Below are positions 59,031 through 64,000 of a stretch of DNA of 64,000 nt, in pieces (positions within the stretch are counted from its first letter, which is position 1; every line of letters begins with the position of its first letter). Made by a program: the position numbers and the translations under genes. The DNA is taken from positions 1,075,535 through 1,139,534 of the forward strand of contig NC_031475.1 in the NCBI RefSeq assembly GCF_000006565.2. Direction: 5' to 3'. This stretch comes from Toxoplasma gondii ME49 (taxonomy: Eukaryota > Apicomplexa > Conoidasida > Eucoccidiorida > Sarcocystidae). The notes under the pieces are model-generated. The model was not told where the DNA came from. It did no database searches and saw only the letters and a list, made by a program, of their open reading frames with translations.

Positions 59031-61127
59031 AAGCGAGGTTTCTGTCGCTTCCCGTTGCGCACCCTGCAGAAAGAGAAAAGAAAAGAAACGAACTGGTCCT
59101 TCACCTACGTAGACAGCTAAGCGAGAGAGGGATGCACGCTTCAGTGTCTGGCAGCTTCACCCGTTCGGAGGAAACAATTCAAGGCAAGCGGCAACTTCCC
59201 GTAAACATGTAGATTTCCATATGTCTGTGTATGTGTGTTGTATACCATTTGCGCGTTCATTTGTGTGGGAGGACTGCAGAGAGGTAGAAACTGTGTTATT
59301 TGTGAGAAGGAAGTGGTTCCGTTTGCGTCTGTGTCGTTTTGTTGGATTTCTTGGAGAGAAGGAAGGTTTCGCTTTTGTGCTTGTGGAAGCAGAGTGCTTC
59401 TGTCCGTTTGTTTTTTCAGAAGAAACAGACGTTTCCTTCGATGCGTCAGACCACCGGCGTGTCTTGCGCCCACGCCACCGGGGAGACAGGAGCATGCGTG
59501 TACTCGGGGACGAGGTGGGAGCTGGAGCCTCTCCGTTTATGCGAGCTAGCTATCAGTGAAGCCGATGTCTTTGAGCAAAAGAAACGGTCGGCTTCTGCGC
59601 ATCAAAGCAAGGCGATCTGTATAGTTCTTCCTTGGTACACCTGCGTCCACAGGAGTTGTCTCGTTTTGGCGCTCAGAGCCGTTCGAACTAGGTACGGGTA
59701 AGGGACAAGGTCTCCGCGCTGTAGAAAAGAAGAAAGGTAGCTGGTCTGTAATGCTGGCAGTTGTAAGGGAAGGAACGAGTTGTTTGTAGACTCGAGGGAG
59801 AGAAGGAAGCGGGTGGACACAGAGAGGGAGGAACCTGAGAATGCCATGTTAAAACATACAGCGAAGGGAAGCAGGCCATCGGAAGGCAGCCGCCGGCGCG
59901 TGCTTGGGATTTTCATTTTTTTCACTCGGTTTTCAAATGAAGTCCAAGAACTTAAACCGTTTTTGTTTTTTCCCCGTCTCAAAGATTGATTTCAAGAGGG
60001 GGCGGCTCGAGGGAAAGAGACGCTGGGGCCGCATTTGCGAGTCTACGCAACTTTGAGGACTTTTGTCGCAACTTCTGCGACAGACCCCCGACATCAAGGT
60101 GCTCCTACGTCGATTAAGTTCTCGGCGTAATGTGTGGATTCCTGTTTTCCCTCGTAAGAACCGCAAGCCCGCCATTTCCTGCGCGAGTCGACGTTCACGT
60201 TGAAAAGATGCACTGCATTTACATCGATACCGAAACGTCATGGCTTTAGATCGGCGGTTACAGACGATGAAACCTAGTACGAATCAAATGAGTTAAATAG
60301 TACAGGGTTTTAAAAAATGAGAAACTTCTGCAAGGGAGAAAGAGCTGCTCAGAAAGTAGAATCCCTTCGCACGTTTCTGTTCACGTCTCTGGTGTTAGAG
60401 AGAGCAGCACCAGGCGGGACTTTGCCGCATTGAGCTCTCTGGTGGAGCGAAATCGAGTTTTTTTTCTGTTGCGAGGTGCATCCCGCCTCTGGTTTTCTCT
60501 GCGTCACTACCTCTGCTTCTGTCTCTCCTTCACTGCTGATCTGCCACATTCTCTCACTTTCTCTCTTGGCTTCGCTACCTAACCCGGGATTTCCTGTTGA
60601 TCCAACTGGGTTGTACCAGAGTCAGAAAAGCAGGAAACGCAACCCAGGCATTCACCCAAGAACAACCTCGCCTATGGACGCGCATGCAAGGGCAACACTA
60701 CACCACGATGGCGCTTCCTCAGAAAGTGTTGCACAGAAAAAGAATCACAGAAGTGCGGATAAAATGTCCGTGACGTTTACGTGCGCCTTCCACACAGACA
60801 TTTCAGTGGACGGTTGACGATAGTTTTGTTTCTACAGCACCTGCGCTTACATGTGTAAGACCTATTCACACGCACTAGAGAGACTAGTATGAAACAGATT
60901 TTCGACCACACCGCCGAGACAAATCACAACACAAAACGTGATGTGTTTCTACTCTTAGTGAAATGAAATTTGAGCTGGAGTCCCTTCAGAGCCGTTCTGT
61001 ATGCTTAGACCCAGAAGACGCATGGGACTAGGAATCATTCCTGTCCTCCTGTCACATTTCTTTTCCGTTTCCCGCTGTATTGTCACATTCCGTGCCTATC
61101 CACTCCGTGCCTTCTTGCGAATTCGCC
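59031..61127. other. Convergent intergenic region
   Basis: 2.1 kb between the 3' ends of the polytopic gene (+) and the right-edge gene (-). No supported gene, RNA or repeat. Confidence 0.5.
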
Positions 61128-64000
61128 TCACGTTTCTGTCTGGGGCATATTGCTTTTAACTGCGGATGCCACATCGACCCGCACGGCACTTCTGCATCGT
61201 CTGGTGAGCAGCAGTCTCGCTTGGGCATCGGAAGCGGCTCTGAGCAAGCAGATGAGTGCATTTCTTTCAGCTTCTGCTCTAGCACCTCCGCTCGGCCCAC
61301 CTGCCGTTCCTCGCTTGTCGCTTTCAGCGAGTTGTTCCGCTTCAACTCGTGTTTTCCGTCTGTTTTGCCTCGTAGCGTCTCCTGTGTCAGCAGCTCTGCT
61401 CCCGTCACGTCCACCTCCGGAACAGAAGTCACCTGCCTTCCCCCCGGCTGTGCGACTGTCAGCGCCTACGACCAGCGTTTTTCTTGGATATTGCTTTTCC
61501 TTGTTTGTGCGCGGCTCCATTCTGTCCATTCCAGAGACGGGAAACGCGTCAGTGGCTGGACTGGTGCCAAGTGAGAGCGTGCGTTTCCTCAGGTCTTTGT
61601 GGACCTTGAGAAGCAGCAGCTGAATACGGTGAACAGTGTGGGTGGTTGGATGATGGAACGGAAAAAGATGCGTCCAGACAGCGTGAGCCATTGGACGGGG
61701 CAGCTGCAGGTACACGTCGAAAATGCAATCGAAAAACAAATCCTCGAACTTTGTGAGCAACTCGCGGTGACCTGGGGTACGCTGCTGGAACGCAGCCAGA
61801 GCGGCCGCTGCCGCCGCAGCGACCGAAGAAGACTGAACCGGCGGATCGATGAAAAGACGAAAGTGAGCAAATTTGCATTCGTAAGAGGGCACTGCTGCGT
61901 GACACCTCGCTGCACCTGCAGCTGCTCTAACGATATTTTTATCGTATTGCATCTCCATGTATAACAGGCGCTGCTTGACGTCTGCCCATAGCCCGGCTCC
62001 CGAGAGAAACGGATCTAAACGACCTGCGCGTTCTCGCGTTCGCCTTTCTTCTACGTCGTCTAAAAGACTGTGCGATGCTTGTCTACGTGCCTTCACATGC
62101 GGTCGATGGGCGGGATGCTCTGAGTTGCTTCTGAAAACCGGCAGATTTTCTCGCTTGTCCCAAACAACTGACACTTCGGTGTCGTGGTGCGCAAGCGCCG
62201 TGCGACTAGGAGCTAACGCAAAGGGCGGGGCAACTGCCGCGAGGTCGGTATCTCGGCAAGCAAAGAGCCGCTCTAAAAGTGTCCATCGCTGCGCCTGAGT
62301 GAGGAACGGCGGGAAGCTGACGGCGCCTTGCGGAATGTGCGGCACCCGAAGAACCCGACATACCGTTCCTTCCGCAAACTCGCTAGTCAACTGGACGAAC
62401 TGCTTGCTCGCGAAAAACTCAAATTGCTCAAGAGATGCCGAACGCGAGGCGTGCGCAATATGGCCAGGTACGTGTGTTCCAGATGGGAGTTCTGTCGGAG
62501 TATCGTCCCCCAGACGGTTCATTTGTGATCTTGTCGAGCGCTTTTTTCCGCTCGCGTCCACATTTCGGTGGGTGGAAGGCGACTTCTGCCCAGTCGGGAG
62601 AAAACTGCCCGAGTCGTGCGTCTGGGAAACCGTTCGCGTCCCTGCGTGCCGTTCGACTGGGTCGTGCTCTTTGAAGCAACTTTGTTTGTCTGTTGGTTTC
62701 TCGTCGTTTCTTTCCGACCGGGGATCCTCAGGCGTACCGCGCGAATTCCGACCACTCACGACCCTCGAGAGTTCCTGTTCCAGAGATTCCACGATTGCCA
62801 CGGCGAATTCAGGACTTCGTGAAGCGCTGCTCGCCGCTTCAGTGAAGCCCCGGGGTATATGTACACCGGGTGGCGACAGCCTCTGTACATCAGCGAACGG
62901 AGAGAAAGCACCGCAAGCTGAACACCAGTTGCCAACAGAGTAGGGCTGTTCGCGCTCACATGTAGCTTGGACTGGGGACAAGCTGGATCTGCAAACAGCG
63001 ACGGAAGTTCCTCTTAGTGTTCCGGACGAGAAAAACGGATGGGAGGACGCAGAAGTGCTGCGTGTGATACCTGAAGGTCTGGCCTCTCGCGGGCCACCAG
63101 ACACCTCCCTCCGAATGCAGCGGTGTTCCTTTCGAATTACGTCCTCTTCTGATAATTTTTGTGATGCACGCGTTTCACCACTTTGGTTCATCTTCCGGGA
63201 ATCGCTTCGCGAACCGCAAATGCTCGTGGCAGTTTCGCTTTCTTCCGGATTTGCGTCCCTAGCTCCTCGGTCGGCGCTGCCTCCCGCCGAAATGCTTCTT
63301 CCTTCGCTGCCTTCTCGGCTTCCTGTTTCCGTTCTTTTTGTTTCTCCACGTGTTACCTTCTCCCATTCTGGAGAGACATGTGGAGAGTAACAGGTCTGGA
63401 TCTGTTGGCTTTTGAGATTCCCCGCCTCGTCCTCAGCCTCCCTCGATGCTTCACCCAGCAGCGACCAGTGTTCAGTGGTGGTTTCGTTTTTTCTCTCTTT
63501 CGTCTCTCCGTTTTCTGCGTTCTGTGCTTTCTCAACGGCGCCAGCGGAGAGTCTTCGGTGAGACGAGGCAAGGCAGAACGGTTGGGGAAACATTTTTCGT
63601 CTTTCTCCCGCGTGCTCTAGGCACGTTTCGCAAACGAACGGAGGCAGGACTCCGCAACACGGCAGAAAGGGGAATGACGGGGAGCGCGAAACTCCGTGAA
63701 AAGCGATACTCGACGACTGCCTCGAAGAAATCCGGGCACGACGCGGCCGTCTCTCGCTGTCTGATACCAAGGCGAGAGCGCGAGAACGTGAAAAAGACTC
63801 GATTTTCCCCCTTTCTCCTCGAGACAGGGATCTACCCACAAAAGCCTGGCGACATCGCGGTTTCTCCAACTCGCGTTTGGCCTGTTCCTTCCAGCCGGTT
63901 CCTGTTGTATGCACACCCGAAGGCCCCGCGACGGAACCGCGTCGGCCCGTCTGGGTTTCGTCATCAGCCCTCCGTCGGGTTTTCAGGCATTCCAATAAAG
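61128..64000 (-). CDS. Large protein of unknown function, 5' end possibly beyond window
   Basis: A single minus-strand frame, open from the right edge to the stop at 61128 (over 950 codons). The first in-frame ATG is at 63593 (MFPQPF), but the frame is open to base 64000, so the start may lie outside. The N-terminal two thirds are Ser/Arg/Glu-rich and low in order. The distal part is more globular: EFFASKQFVQLTSEFAEGTV, then MQYDKNIVRAAAGAARCHA, an Ala run, and a conserved-looking block (ELLTKFEDLFFDCIFDVYLQLP followed by MAHAVWTHLFPFHHP). The C-terminus is charged. No family recognised; the ordered block would be the best query for distant homology. Confidence 0.7.
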   Translation of the reverse strand, partial: LLECLKTRRRADDETQTGRRGSVAGPSGVHTTGTGWKEQAKRELEKPRCRQAFVGRSLSRGERGKIESFSRSRALALVSDSERRPRRARISSRQSSSIAFHGVSRSPSFPFLPCCGVLPPFVCETCLEHAGERRKMFPQPFCLASSHRRLSAGAVEKAQNAENGETKERKNETTTEHWSLLGEASREAEDEAGNLKSQQIQTCYSPHVSPEWEKVTRGETKRTETGSREGSEGRSISAGGSADRGARDANPEESETATSICGSRSDSRKMNQSGETRASQKLSEEDVIRKEHRCIRREVSGGPREARPSGITRSTSASSHPFFSSGTLRGTSVAVCRSSLSPVQATCEREQPYSVGNWCSACGAFSPFADVQRLSPPGVHIPRGFTEAASSASRSPEFAVAIVESLEQELSRVVSGRNSRGTPEDPRSERNDEKPTDKQSCFKEHDPVERHAGTRTVSQTHDSGSFLPTGQKSPSTHRNVDASGKKRSTRSQMNRLGDDTPTELPSGTHVPGHIAHASRSASLEQFEFFASKQFVQLTSEFAEGTVCRVLRVPHIPQGAVSFPPFLTQAQRWTLLERLFACRDTDLAAVAPPFALAPSRTALAHHDTEVSVVWDKRENLPVFRSNSEHPAHRPHVKARRQASHSLLDDVEERRTRERAGRLDPFLSGAGLWADVKQRLLYMEMQYDKNIVRAAAGAARCHAAVPSYECKFAHFRLFIDPPVQSSSVAAAAAAALAAFQQRTPGHRELLTKFEDLFFDCIFDVYLQLPRPMAHAVWTHLFPFHHPTTHTVHRIQLLLLKVHKDLRKRTLSLGTSPATDAFPVSGMDRMEPRTNKEKQYPRKTLVVGADSRTAGGKAGDFCSGGGRDGSRAADTGDATRQNRRKTRVEAEQLAESDKRGTAGGPSGGARAEAERNALICLLRAASDAQARLLLTRRCRSAVRVDVASAVKSNMPQTET

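Noticed and set aside
1..64000. tRNA, rRNA, CRISPR or integrated virus/transposon genes
   Set aside because: Scanning by eye found no tRNA B-box context, no regularly spaced repeats, and no integrase, transposase or reverse transcriptase motifs.

Overview
The window is nuclear DNA of a coccidian apicomplexan, most likely Toxoplasma gondii or a near relative (Hammondia, Neospora). The evidence: intron-rich genes with GT..AG introns of a few hundred bases; Ser/Ala/Pro-rich low-complexity proteins; pyrimidine-rich acceptors; ribosomal protein genes with tiny first coding exons; and upstream of the eL27 gene a perfect CGGCTTATATTCGG, the core of the ribosomal-protein promoter element TRP-1 known from T. 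gondii. There are no operons, CRISPR arrays, tRNA genes or bacterial features that I can see. All gene models were spliced by eye, using reading-phase agreement across every junction as the test.

Layout, left to right. 1-3.2 kb (-): Ser-rich protein of unknown function, running off the left edge. 4.6-6.3 kb (+): ribosomal protein eL27, 3 exons. 9.6-12.6 kb (-): RGP1 homologue, the Rab6/Ypt6 GEF partner of RIC1. 12.6-17.1 kb: long gene-free tract with a decayed cytochrome b fragment of mitochondrial origin. 17.1-19.3 kb (+): ribosomal protein eL20 (L18A). 20.4-25.0 kb (-): seven-exon major facilitator transporter. 27.6-34.1 kb (+): seven-exon F-box/WD40 protein of 1229 residues. 35.6-37.5 kb (+): four-exon, single-span protein with a mitochondrial-type N-terminus. 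38.4-42.4 kb (-): seven-exon secreted protein with cysteines at regular 8/10-residue spacing. 44.0-46.9 kb (+): six-exon protein with two RRMs and a Gly-rich linker (GBP2-like). 48.9-53.1 kb (-): a multi-exon gene, only partly resolved, with a helical C-terminus. 54.1-59.0 kb (+): polytopic membrane protein of about eight spans, including a 28-base microexon and a possible 168-base cassette. 61.1-64.0 kb (-): large protein of unknown function reaching the right edge.

The genes form no single pathway. They serve translation (eL27, eL20), Golgi/endosome trafficking (RGP1), protein turnover (F-box), RNA handling (RRM protein), solute transport (MFS), mitochondrial function (inferred) and secretion of a lineage-type cysteine-rich protein. 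The items I find most worth following are the secreted protein with periodic cysteines, the unrecognised polytopic protein, the small mitochondrial membrane protein, the nuclear cytochrome b relic, and the unfinished gene at 48.9-53.1 kb.
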